Shown in pieces: positions 17,596 through 25,261 of a stretch of 64,000 nt of DNA. The notes under the pieces are model-generated. The model was given only the letters and a program-made list of their open reading frames with translations. It made no database searches and was not told the DNA's origin. The translations under genes and the position numbers were made by a program. Source of the stretch: Polaromonas sp047303325 (GTDB lineage: Bacteria; Pseudomonadota; Gammaproteobacteria; Burkholderiales; Burkholderiaceae_C); assembly GCF_047303325.1 (NCBI RefSeq), contig NZ_JBKBEX010000020.1, forward strand, positions 32,087-96,086. The letters run 5' to 3'. Numbering within the stretch: position 1 is the stretch's first letter; each line of letters opens with the position of its first letter.

Positions 17596-18021
17596 ATGAA
17601 ATTCATGGTCCTCGTCAAAGCCGACAAACACAGCGAAGCCGGCGAAATGCCCAGTGAACAATTGCTGGCCGACATGGGCAGGTTCAACGAATCGCTGGTC
17701 AAGGCCGGCGTGATGCTCGCGGGCGAAGGGCTGCACCCCAGCGCCAAAGGTTCGCGCGTCAAGTTTTCCGGCGGCAAGCGCACCGTGGTCGATGGGCCTT
17801 TCCCCGAAACCAAGGAACTGGTGGCCGGTTTCTGGATGCTGCAGGTCTCGTCGAAAGAAGAAGCGATTGAATGGGTCAAGCGCGCCCCCTTTCCGCCTGA
17901 GAGCGAAGCAGAGATCGAAATCCGCCAGGTGTTTTCGGCCGAGGACTTCGGCGCCGAGTTCACACCAGAACTGCGTGAGGCAGAGGAACGCCTGCGCCGG
18001 CAGGTCGAGGCGCAGCGCTGA
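17596..18021 (+). CDS. YCII/DGPF-domain protein 1
   Basis: A 141-residue cytoplasmic protein with one YCII-like (dimeric alpha/beta ferredoxin-like) domain. The hallmark DGPF appears in VVDGPFPETKEL, followed by the strand AGFWMLQV. A strong AAGGAG lies 7 bases before the start. The biochemical role of DGPF proteins is unsettled; they are the typical companions and targets of ECF42 sigma factors. First gene under predicted promoter copy 1. The C-terminal extension (FTPELREAEERLRR) is helical and charged. Confidence 0.92.
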   Translation: MKFMVLVKADKHSEAGEMPSEQLLADMGRFNESLVKAGVMLAGEGLHPSAKGSRVKFSGGKRTVVDGPFPETKELVAGFWMLQVSSKEEAIEWVKRAPFPPESEAEIEIRQVFSAEDFGAEFTPELREAEERLRRQVEAQR

Positions 18022-18095
18022 AACGCGCGCGTCTTGCGTTTGAGGTAAAAACCGGGGATCGCGGCGTCAGCCGCTACTCCGAGGAGATACCACGC

Positions 18096-18869
18096 ATGCA
18101 ATTCATGATCCTGCGCAAAGCCGATGCCGCGACCGAGGCCGGCGAAATGCCCAGCCCCGCGCTGCTGGCCGCCATGGGCGCCTACAACGAGGAACTGGCC
18201 AAAGCCGGCATGCTGTTAGGAGGCGAAGGCCTGCAGCCCAGTTCCAAGGGCGCGCGCATACGCTTTTCCGGCGGCAAGCCCACGGTGATCGACGGCCCCT
18301 TCACCGAATCCAAGGAACTGATCGCCGGCTTCACTATGGTCGAAGCCGCCTCGCGCGAGGAAGTCATTGAATGGCTCAAACGCTGGCCGCAGGAAGACGC
18401 CGACGGCAACACTTCGCTGGAAATCCGCGAGGGCGGCTGCCCCGGCGGGTTGCGCGGGGTGCCCGGGGAAGGCGCACCGGCCTTGCCCGAAGGCTTTCGC
18501 CGCTTCATGATCTTGCTCAAGGCCAATGACAGGGCTGAGACCGGCGCCGTGCCCGACAGCCAGTGGCTGGGGCGCATGGCCCAACACAACGACGATGCCG
18601 TCAAGGCCGGCGTGCTGCTGATGGGCGACGGCCTCAAACCCAGCGCGAGCGCCTCCCGCATGAAGTTCACCCGGGGCAAACCAAGCATCATGGACGGGCC
18701 TTTTGCCGAAGCCAAGGAATTGCTGGCCGGCTTCTGGATCATCCAGGCGCGTTCGCTGCAGGCCGCGGTTGACTGGGCCCTGGGCTACCCGTTTCCGTTT
18801 AGCGACACCGAAGAGGTCGAGGTGGAAATCAGGCTGCTGTATGAGGCCGCCGATTTCACCCTGGTCTGA
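18096..18869 (+). CDS. Double YCII/DGPF-domain fusion protein
   Basis: A 257-residue protein with two complete YCII domains in tandem (about 1-110 and 140-250) joined by a Gly/Pro-rich linker (GGCPGGLRGVPGEG). The DGPF motifs are VIDGPFTESKEL and IMDGPFAEAKEL. Each half resembles the single-domain neighbours, so this is a fusion or internal duplication that would form an intramolecular version of the usual YCII dimer. GAGGAGA precedes the ATG. It is 74 bases after DGPF gene 1 with no promoter motif between, so the two are probably one transcript. Confidence 0.9.
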   Translation: MQFMILRKADAATEAGEMPSPALLAAMGAYNEELAKAGMLLGGEGLQPSSKGARIRFSGGKPTVIDGPFTESKELIAGFTMVEAASREEVIEWLKRWPQEDADGNTSLEIREGGCPGGLRGVPGEGAPALPEGFRRFMILLKANDRAETGAVPDSQWLGRMAQHNDDAVKAGVLLMGDGLKPSASASRMKFTRGKPSIMDGPFAEAKELLAGFWIIQARSLQAAVDWALGYPFPFSDTEEVEVEIRLLYEAADFTLV

Positions 18870-18921
18870 GGTCTGAGGTCTGGGGGCGGGCCAAAAATTT
18901 TGAAATATTTTTGGCCGGGCA

Positions 18922-18960
18922 TGTCGATTTCGCGTTTTCCGTTCGTCGTGCCGGTAGAGC
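18922..18960 (+). promoter_or_regulatory. Predicted ECF42-dependent promoter, copy 2
   Basis: TGTCGA, 16-base spacer, then CGTCGTGCCGGTAGAGC. It is nearly identical to copy 1 in both blocks, and TTT after the first block is also shared. It lies 97 bases before the SRPBCC gene and heads the transcript that ends with the sigma factor gene, which predicts positive autoregulation. Confidence 0.75.
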
Positions 18961-19057
18961 AGACGTTTTCTGAAGGGCCGTACAGCGTGCAGGCCCGATG
19001 AATCCGGCGCTCGCCCCTTCCTCAAAAAGTAAGCGAACACCAACTCAGGAGATTGAT

Positions 19058-19603
19058 ATGTTCAAGACCGTCGCCCTCATTGCCGCCGTTGCCATTGTTC
19101 TTTTCATCGTGACCGTGCTGGTACTGGCCTCCGGCAAGCCCGACACCTTCCGCGTCCAGCGCCAGGCCAGCATCCAGGCGCCGCCCGAAAAAATCTTCCC
19201 GCTGATCAACGACTACAAAAACTGGGGCGCCTGGTCGCCCTGGGAGAAGAAAGACCCGGCCATGAAGCGCAGCTTCAGCGGCCCGGCGGCCGGCAAGGGC
19301 GCGGCCTACGCCTGGGACAGCAAGGAGGTCGGTGTGGGCGACATGCTGATCACCGAGTCCCAGCCGTCCTCCCTCGTCAAGATAGACCTCAACTTCAGCA
19401 AGCCCTTCGAAGCCCACAACAAGGTGGTGTTCAGCATCCAGCCGCAGGCCGGCGGCAGCAGCACCGTGAGCTGGGAGATGGCCGGTCCCGCACCCCTGCT
19501 GTCCAAGGTCATGCAGGTGTTCTTCAGCATGGACAAGATGGTGGGCAAGGACTTTGAAGCCGGCCTGGCCACCATGAAAGCCGCCGCGGAAAAGCAGGGC
19601 TGA
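19058..19603 (+). CDS. Membrane-anchored SRPBCC (START/polyketide-cyclase-like) protein
   Basis: A 181-residue protein. Residues 4-27 form one hydrophobic helix (ALIAAVAIVLFIVTVLVLA), likely an N-terminal anchor. The rest is an SRPBCC helix-grip domain with the opening QRQASIQAPPEKIFPLINDY and the WSPWEKKDPAMK loop, a fold that binds hydrophobic ligands. Proteins of this kind often accompany DGPF/ECF clusters. It is followed 31 bases later by a third DGPF gene and then the sigma factor. The ligand is unknown. Confidence 0.85.
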   Translation: MFKTVALIAAVAIVLFIVTVLVLASGKPDTFRVQRQASIQAPPEKIFPLINDYKNWGAWSPWEKKDPAMKRSFSGPAAGKGAAYAWDSKEVGVGDMLITESQPSSLVKIDLNFSKPFEAHNKVVFSIQPQAGGSSTVSWEMAGPAPLLSKVMQVFFSMDKMVGKDFEAGLATMKAAAEKQG

Positions 19604-19634
19604 CCCACCTATCCCATACCCAAGGAGTATTCAA

Positions 19635-20072
19635 ATGCGATTCATGATGCTGATGATCCCCAAAGGCTACGAAAGCGCCGCCGCCGGCACTCTGCCCAGC
19701 GCCGACGCCGTGGCCGCGATGATGAAATACAACGAGGAGCTGCAAAAAGCCGGCGTGCTGCTTTCGCTCGAAGGCCTGCACCCGCCCTCCATGGGCGCGC
19801 GCGTGAGCTTTCCCGGAGGCAAGCCGCACGTGGTCGACGGCCCCTTTGCCGAAGCGCGCGAGGTACTGGGCGGCTTCTGGATGATCAATGTGGCTTCGCG
19901 TGCCGAAGCCATCGAGTGGGCCTCGCGTTGCCCAGGCGGTGAAAACGAGGTCATCGAAGTGCGCCAGGTGCAGGAGATGAGCGACTTTCCGCCCGACGTG
20001 CAGGAAGCCGCAGCAGGTTTTACCGAGATGCAGCAGGCCCCGAGCGGAAAAAACAAGGGCAAGGGCGGCTGA
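19635..20072 (+). CDS. YCII/DGPF-domain protein 3
   Basis: A 145-residue single-domain YCII protein with VVDGPFAEAREVLGGFWMI. AAGGAG lies before the ATG. It ends 6 bases before the sigma factor start, so the two are translationally close. The C-terminal tail (about 118-145) is Gln/Gly/Lys-rich and probably disordered. Confidence 0.92.
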   Translation: MRFMMLMIPKGYESAAAGTLPSADAVAAMMKYNEELQKAGVLLSLEGLHPPSMGARVSFPGGKPHVVDGPFAEAREVLGGFWMINVASRAEAIEWASRCPGGENEVIEVRQVQEMSDFPPDVQEAAAGFTEMQQAPSGKNKGKGG

Positions 20073-20078
20073 GGCCCC

Positions 20079-21377
20079 ATGGCGTCCCATGAAACCCACC
20101 GCGCCATCGACGCCGTCTGGCGCATCGAGTCGGCCAAGGTCATCGCCAAGGTCGCACGCATGGTGCAGGAGGTGGGCTTGGCAGAAGAGATCGCGCAGGA
20201 TGCGCTGGTCACGGCGCTCGAGCGCTGGCCCAAGACAGGCGTGCCGGACAACCCGGGCGCCTGGCTCATGGCCGTCGCCAAGCACCGCGCCATCGACTAC
20301 CTGCGGCGGCGCAAGCTGCTCGCGCTCAAGCATGAAGAGCTGGGCCGCGAACTCGAGATGGAGCAGGACATGGCTTTTGCCGATGTAGACGAGCCCGGCT
20401 CCGGTGACGACGGTGCGGACGACTATGGCGACGACTTGCTGCGCCTGATCTTCACAGCCTGCCACCCGGTGCTGTCCACCGAGGCGCGCATTGCGCTCAC
20501 GCTGCGGCTGCTGGGCGGTCTCACCACCGACGAGATCGCGCGCGCCTTCCTGGTGCCCGAACCCACGGTGGCCCAGCGCATCGTGCGCGCCAAGCGCACC
20601 CTGGCCGAAGCGCGTGTGCCTTTTGAGGTGCCCGGCCCCGAAGAGCGCAACGCGCGGCTGGCCTCGGTGCTGGAGGTCATCTACCTGATCTTCAACGAGG
20701 GCTATTCGGCCACCTCGGGCGGCGACTGGATGCGGCCCGCGCTGTGCGACCAGGCCTTGCGGCTGGGGCGCGTTCTGGCCGAGCTGGCCACGCAGGAGCC
20801 TGAAGTCCACGGCCTGGTTGCGCTCATGGAAATCCAGGCCTCGCGCGCCAGTGCGCGGACTGGGCCTTCAGGCGAGCCCATCTTGTTGCTGGACCAGAAC
20901 CGCGCGAAGTGGGACCACATCCTGATACGCCGCGGCCTGGCCGCCCTGGCGCGCGCCGAGGCGCAGGGCGGCGCGCTGGGGCCGTATGCGCTGCAGGCCG
21001 CCATCGCCGCCTGCCATGCGCGCGCGCCTACCGGTGCCGACACCGACTGGCAACGCATCGCCGCGCTGTATGACGCGCTGGCGCAGCTCGCGCCCTCGCC
21101 GGTGGTGGAACTGAACCGCGCCGTGGCGCTGGCCATGGCCTTCGGCCCGGCCACAGGGCTGGAGGTGGCCGATGCGCTGCTGGCCGAGCCCTTGATGAAA
21201 AACTACCACCTGCTGCCCAGCGTGCGCGGCGATTTTTTGTTCAAACTCGGCCGCTTCGATGAAGCCCATGCCGAGTTTGAGCGCGCCGCCTCGCTGACGC
21301 GCAACCTGCGTGAACGCGAGTTGCTGCTGGCGCGCGCCGCGGCCTGCGAGCCCGACGCCAGGCCGCGCCTGTCCTGA
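20079..21377 (+). CDS. ECF42-type RNA polymerase sigma factor with C-terminal TPR-like extension
   Basis: A 432-residue regulator. Region 2 (about residues 12-85) includes AEEIAQDALVTALERW and the -10-reading DYLRRRK. Region 4 (about 130-185) has RLLGGLTTDEIAR-type helix-turn-helix residues and AQRIVRAKRTLAEA. The remaining roughly 240 residues form a helical, TPR-like domain that includes FNEGYSATSG, typical of the ECF42 group, which needs this extension for activity and has no anti-sigma factor. No anti-sigma gene is adjacent here either. Its likely targets are the two promoters described upstream, including its own operon. Confidence 0.92.
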   Translation: MASHETHRAIDAVWRIESAKVIAKVARMVQEVGLAEEIAQDALVTALERWPKTGVPDNPGAWLMAVAKHRAIDYLRRRKLLALKHEELGRELEMEQDMAFADVDEPGSGDDGADDYGDDLLRLIFTACHPVLSTEARIALTLRLLGGLTTDEIARAFLVPEPTVAQRIVRAKRTLAEARVPFEVPGPEERNARLASVLEVIYLIFNEGYSATSGGDWMRPALCDQALRLGRVLAELATQEPEVHGLVALMEIQASRASARTGPSGEPILLLDQNRAKWDHILIRRGLAALARAEAQGGALGPYALQAAIAACHARAPTGADTDWQRIAALYDALAQLAPSPVVELNRAVALAMAFGPATGLEVADALLAEPLMKNYHLLPSVRGDFLFKLGRFDEAHAEFERAASLTRNLRERELLLARAAACEPDARPRLS

Positions 21378-21383
21378 AACGCT

Positions 21384-22670
21384 TCAGCCCGCGGGCTTGC
21401 GCCCGCCCAGCATGCAGGTAATCGCCGTCAGTTGCAGCAGCACCGTCGCGCCGAAATAAAGGCCTGTGCCCGCGCCCAGGTGGACTGGGCTTCCGTTGGC
21501 CGTCACCAGTAGCAAGGCAAAGGTCGCCGGCGCCAGCGCCCACAGGCCCTGCGAGATTGCGACGATCAGCGCCACCACGCGCGGAACGTCTTCCTTGACG
21601 AACTCCACCTGCGCCACCAGCGGCGGCAGCGAGGTGGCGTTGCCAATGCCGACGCCGAACAGCACCACGCCTGCCAGGATCAGCGCCGTTTGCTGCTCCG
21701 CCGCGCAAGCCAGCAACAGCGAGCCGACGATCTGCACCGCGTAGCTCACGCTGGCCACCAGCCGGCGGTCGGCATCCGGCGGCATGCATTTGCCGACCAC
21801 GGTGCGCCCGCCTATGGCGCAGGCGGTGGCCAGCGCCATCGCCAGGCCCGCGCCCCGGGTGCCCAGGGCGAAGACCAGCAGCGAATACAGATGTGTGATC
21901 AGGCCGGCCTGCGCGAACAGGCTCAGCGCCATGGCCGCGGCCAGCGTGCGAAAGCCGCGGTCGCGCCACAGCAGCCGGCCCGGCAGCGGCCTGGCACGCG
22001 CGGACGTGAGGCTGGGCGAGGGCGCGCCCGGCGCATCGCCGTCGGGCCGCTGGCCCAGGCGCTCGGGCGTTTGCGCCACCACAAAAAAACTGAGGCCCAG
22101 CACCACGGCCAGCATGGCAGCGCCCACCAGCACGCTGGCGGCGGTAAAACCCATCGCTGCGATCAAGGCGCCCCACAGCGGCGAAAAAATCACGCCGCCC
22201 AGGCTGGCGCCGTTATAGGCCTTGGCCAGCGCCATGGGCCGGCCGCGCGCAAACCACGGCGAGATGATGGCGTTGATGCCTGCCGCGCCCATGGTGACCC
22301 AGCCGCCGCCGGTCAGCATCGCCGCCATAAACAACTGCCAGGGCTGCGCTGCCAGCGCCCAACCCGTCAGGCCCAGCGCCAGCGCGGTGGCGCCAGCGGC
22401 CGTGGTGGCGGCCACGCCGAGGCGGGCATGTATGCGCGGCAGGCAGGCCACCACGCCCGCGCCGAACAAAAAATGAAAGGTCACCGCGCTGGATACCAGC
22501 GGCAAGGCCCAGCCGGTGCGCGCCAGCACCGCATGCAGAAAAATCGCCGGACTGTAAAAACCAATGCCCCAGCCGAAGATGGCGAGTACAAAGGCGGCGC
22601 GCACCACCGTCGCGCCAAAAAAGGCGCGCGGTGCCGGTGGCTGCAGCGTGGGGGTGAGGGGCAATTCCAT
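21384..22670 (-). CDS. Major facilitator superfamily transporter
   Basis: An inner-membrane transporter of 428 residues with about 12 hydrophobic segments in two six-helix halves and a hydrophilic central loop (about 195-235, PDGDAPGAPS). Starts at ATG 22670, where AGGAG lies 6 bases upstream in the leader. It converges on the sigma factor gene with a 6-base gap and is divergent from an ArsR-type regulator across 121 bases with a palindrome. This suggests regulated efflux. The substrate is unknown. Confidence 0.85.
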   Translation of the reverse strand: MELPLTPTLQPPAPRAFFGATVVRAAFVLAIFGWGIGFYSPAIFLHAVLARTGWALPLVSSAVTFHFLFGAGVVACLPRIHARLGVAATTAAGATALALGLTGWALAAQPWQLFMAAMLTGGGWVTMGAAGINAIISPWFARGRPMALAKAYNGASLGGVIFSPLWGALIAAMGFTAASVLVGAAMLAVVLGLSFFVVAQTPERLGQRPDGDAPGAPSPSLTSARARPLPGRLLWRDRGFRTLAAAMALSLFAQAGLITHLYSLLVFALGTRGAGLAMALATACAIGGRTVVGKCMPPDADRRLVASVSYAVQIVGSLLLACAAEQQTALILAGVVLFGVGIGNATSLPPLVAQVEFVKEDVPRVVALIVAISQGLWALAPATFALLLVTANGSPVHLGAGTGLYFGATVLLQLTAITCMLGGRKPAG

Positions 22671-22722
22671 GGGTTTCTCCTGGTAGGGCATGGCTTCCAT
22701 GGTGCGGTGAAGAGGGGCCGCA

Positions 22723-22746
22723 ATGCTTCGCCCTGGAGCGAAGCAT
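22723..22746. promoter_or_regulatory. Candidate operator for the ArsR-type regulator
   Basis: A perfect 9-bp inverted repeat, ATGCTTCGC and GCGAAGCAT, separated by CCTGGA. It sits 52 bases upstream of the MFS start and 45 bases before the regulator start, in the right place to control both divergent promoters. Confidence 0.6.
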
Positions 22747-22791
22747 GGGCACCCTGATGCTGCTAAGGTGGGGGCTAAAGAGACCTCATTT

Positions 22792-23556
22792 ATGAACACC
22801 AACCAGATCGCCCATATCGCCTCATTGGTCGGCGAACCGGCCCGCACCGCCATGCTGATGGAACTGCTGGACGGCCGTTCGCTCACCGCCCATGAACTGG
22901 CCGGCGCCGGCAATGTCTCGCCGCAAACCGCCAGCCGCCACCTCGCGCTGCTGGTCGAAGGCGGCCTGCTGCGTGTGGAGCAGCACGGCCGGCACCGCTA
23001 CCACCGGCTGGCCTCGCCCGAGGTGGCCCGGGTGCTCGAAGGCATCACCCAGCTCGCGGCGCAGAACGCGCCTGCCGTGCGCCGCGCGGTTGTGCCCGGC
23101 CCCAAGGATGCCGCCATGCGCATGGCGCGCAGCTGCTACGACCACATCGCCGGACGGCTGGGCGTGGCCATTGCCCAGCACCTGGTGGAAGATGGCGCGG
23201 TTGTTTTCGAGGGCGAGGCCGGCCATGTGACCGACAAGGCCGGCGCCGTGCTGGCGCGCCTGGGCATTGACCTGTCAGCTTCGCCGGCCGGCAGCAATAC
23301 CCGGCGGCCTTACTGCCGGCCCTGCCTGGACTGGAGCGAACGCCGCTTTCATGTCGCCGGGCAGCTGGGCACGCTGATCTGCGTGCACTGCCTGGACAGC
23401 GGCTGGCTCTTGCGCCGCCAGGGCATGCGCGCGCTGGAGATCACACCCAGGGGTGTGATGGCGCTGCGCGGCTGGATGGGGCAGGAAAGCTGGCGGCAAG
23501 TCACCGAAGGGGATGCGTTTCCTGCGCGGCAGGAGCGGCGGCCTATGGCCGCCTGA
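22792..23556 (+). CDS. ArsR-family winged-helix regulator with two Cys-pair motifs
   Basis: A 254-residue DNA-binding protein. Residues 1-85 form an ArsR/SmtB winged helix (GEPARTAMLMELLDGR, then VSPQTASRHLALLVEGGLL). The long C-terminal half ends with the conserved RPCLDWSERRFHVAGQLG segment of this subfamily. Here it contains CRPC and, about 25 residues on, CVHC, giving two CxxC pairs that could bind a metal or sense oxidation. It is divergent from the MFS gene and probably represses it. Confidence 0.88.
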   Translation: MNTNQIAHIASLVGEPARTAMLMELLDGRSLTAHELAGAGNVSPQTASRHLALLVEGGLLRVEQHGRHRYHRLASPEVARVLEGITQLAAQNAPAVRRAVVPGPKDAAMRMARSCYDHIAGRLGVAIAQHLVEDGAVVFEGEAGHVTDKAGAVLARLGIDLSASPAGSNTRRPYCRPCLDWSERRFHVAGQLGTLICVHCLDSGWLLRRQGMRALEITPRGVMALRGWMGQESWRQVTEGDAFPARQERRPMAA

Positions 23557-23615
23557 ATTCGTCACCTGTGCGAATCCGTGCGCTTCGCTAGCACCATCAG
23601 AACTATCATTCACCC

Positions 23616-23984
23616 ATGATCGCCGCCATTCTTGTCGCTCTCGTCGGATTTTTTGCAGGCGGCTGCCTTGGTGTAGTGCTTGGGTTCTCCGCAGCGTCGC
23701 ACAAGGATGTCTTGCAAGGCGTCCGTCCAACAACGAAGAATCGGCTGATCCTCTTTCTGGCGCGCCCTACGCGCGAAATGAAGCTTTTGGAAGTAATTGT
23801 CTTCCTGCTCCTCATGCTTGTGTGGCTGGCTGTCTTCTTTGGCCTCGTTGCCGCACCCGCCATTGCCTCCACGCGTCTCTCGGGTGATAGTCCACCGCTC
23901 ATCCTCCTGGCCTATGGCTGCGCCGCAGTCGCCTGGTGGGTCGGCCAGAAGTTTGGAGCTCACGCGTGGAGCACCATGTCGTGA
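23616..23984 (+). CDS. Small membrane protein of unknown function
   Basis: A 122-residue protein with three hydrophobic segments (about 2-25, 56-78 and 92-112). The first helix has GFFAGGCLGVVLGF small-residue packing. It is predicted to sit in the inner membrane, and I see no family match. Codon use is less GC-biased than its neighbours, and it opens a stretch of accessory genes. Confidence 0.65.
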   Translation: MIAAILVALVGFFAGGCLGVVLGFSAASHKDVLQGVRPTTKNRLILFLARPTREMKLLEVIVFLLLMLVWLAVFFGLVAAPAIASTRLSGDSPPLILLAYGCAAVAWWVGQKFGAHAWSTMS

Positions 23985-24064
23985 AGATGCCGCTTAAATC
24001 TTCAGCCAACCGAACGTTCCCCGGCAAGCGGGGCCATGCCTCCCGCCTCAAACCTTAGACTGCT

Positions 24065-24466
24065 ATGGCCGCCACTGATATTTCCGCCGAAGGCTCAAAA
24101 GAGAGCCGCGCAACCATCAAGCAGTTTCACGTCTTGCTGAATGGGTCGGACCTCATTCCGGAGCAAGCGTTTCGCAGGAACAGCGGCACCTACCCGCTGG
24201 TTTGCTATGTGAATAACATCATGGGTCTATTCCTGAGCAAGAACTATGATCCCATACCGGTGTTTGTGGCTAGAGCCACCGAACACATGGTTGATTTCCC
24301 GGCCAACGCCGCTTCAAGTGCGTACTACGCCTTGGTGACCCTGTATTTGTCTCAGGTCGTCTATCACCTCCAGTGCTTTGTTTCTAGCATTGAGCGTTGG
24401 GACGATCGAATCCCAAAACATATCCTGGACGCTGGCCCCCAAGTGGCTCAGGTGAAGCATGGCTAG
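24065..24466 (+). CDS. Unknown protein, overlaps the pentapeptide-repeat gene
   Basis: A 133-residue soluble protein without signal peptide. The middle (residues 55-110) is rich in aromatic residues with NNIMGLFLSKNYDPIPVF and YYALVTLYLSQVVYHLQCF, which could form an amphipathic helical bundle. I do not recognise the family. Its last 8 bases overlap the next gene in another frame, which suggests translational coupling. GC content is visibly lower than the window average. Confidence 0.6.
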   Translation: MAATDISAEGSKESRATIKQFHVLLNGSDLIPEQAFRRNSGTYPLVCYVNNIMGLFLSKNYDPIPVFVARATEHMVDFPANAASSAYYALVTLYLSQVVYHLQCFVSSIERWDDRIPKHILDAGPQVAQVKHG

Positions 24467-24887
24467 TCAGGACACGAAGTCACGGTCTGACAAGTCGGCT
24501 GAGACCGGCACGCCCCCAAGGAGTCGCGAGGAACTCGTGCGTCGCTATGAAAGTGGTGAGCGCCTGTTCCCCGAAACTGATCTCAGCGAAACGGATCTCT
24601 CCGGCATCAAGCTTGACGGTGCTTCCTTCGATCGCTTTTCCTGGTTCTTTAGTAGCAACTTCGAAGGCGCAAGCCTGCAGGGAACCAGCTTCCGCGAGTG
24701 CAACGTCAAGTGCGCCAACTTCCGAAACGCCAACCTTGCTGACGCCTCGTTCGAACTTGCCGCGATCGAATCAATAGACCTTGAGGGAGCGAATACGGAT
24801 GGGACGAAGTTCGTCGGAGCAAGCTTCTACGGTTACACCGTGGAAGATGACAAGGATTTCCCACCGTCGCGCCGCGATGCGGCCTAA
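24459..24887 (+). CDS. Pentapeptide-repeat protein
   Basis: A 142-residue cytoplasmic protein. A charged N-terminus (about 1-38) is followed by pentapeptide repeats of the A(D/N)LXX type from about residue 39: TDLSE, TDLSG, IKLDG, ASFDR, then NFEGA, SLQGT, SFREC, NLADA and SFELA. These form a right-handed quadrilateral beta-helix. Family members include DNA-gyrase-protecting mimics, but this one has few turns and no evidence for that role. It overlaps the upstream unknown gene by 8 bases. Confidence 0.75.
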   Translation: MASQDTKSRSDKSAETGTPPRSREELVRRYESGERLFPETDLSETDLSGIKLDGASFDRFSWFFSSNFEGASLQGTSFRECNVKCANFRNANLADASFELAAIESIDLEGANTDGTKFVGASFYGYTVEDDKDFPPSRRDAA

Positions 24888-25261
24888 GCTTTCGATCAAC
24901 CGCACGCCGAGTCATGCCTAGGGTACAGCTTATCGAACACGCTCTATCGCTTCGTGTCCCAGTTCGATGAGCGGGAAGACGAATACTTGGGAACGTTCCT
25001 CGTCTGGCCCATCCAGGGCTCAGCCTGCTGGCGTGTCTCAACACCATAGGTTGTCACACCGCCGGCATTGTTATATGCGGCTACGTAAAACAACGGCCGG
25101 ATTGGCGAAAACCAATGTGATGGTCTGTTGCGCCAGATAGCAGCAGGCGCGTCAATACGGCAATTACCAAGGCGCTTCGGCCGCAATCGGACTAGGATGA
25201 TTGAACCTGCCAAGTTCATGAAAGCCGAGACACTCAAATCTCGAACCCAGTCTGATGACTC
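24888..25261. other. Gene-free stretch in the accessory patch
   Basis: 374 bases of lower GC than the surroundings between the pentapeptide gene and the autotransporter. Open frames on both strands are short or lack a start context. Nothing like a promoter stands out, although the autotransporter promoter must lie here. It may be the debris of an older insertion, but I could not identify a transposase fragment. Confidence 0.4.
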
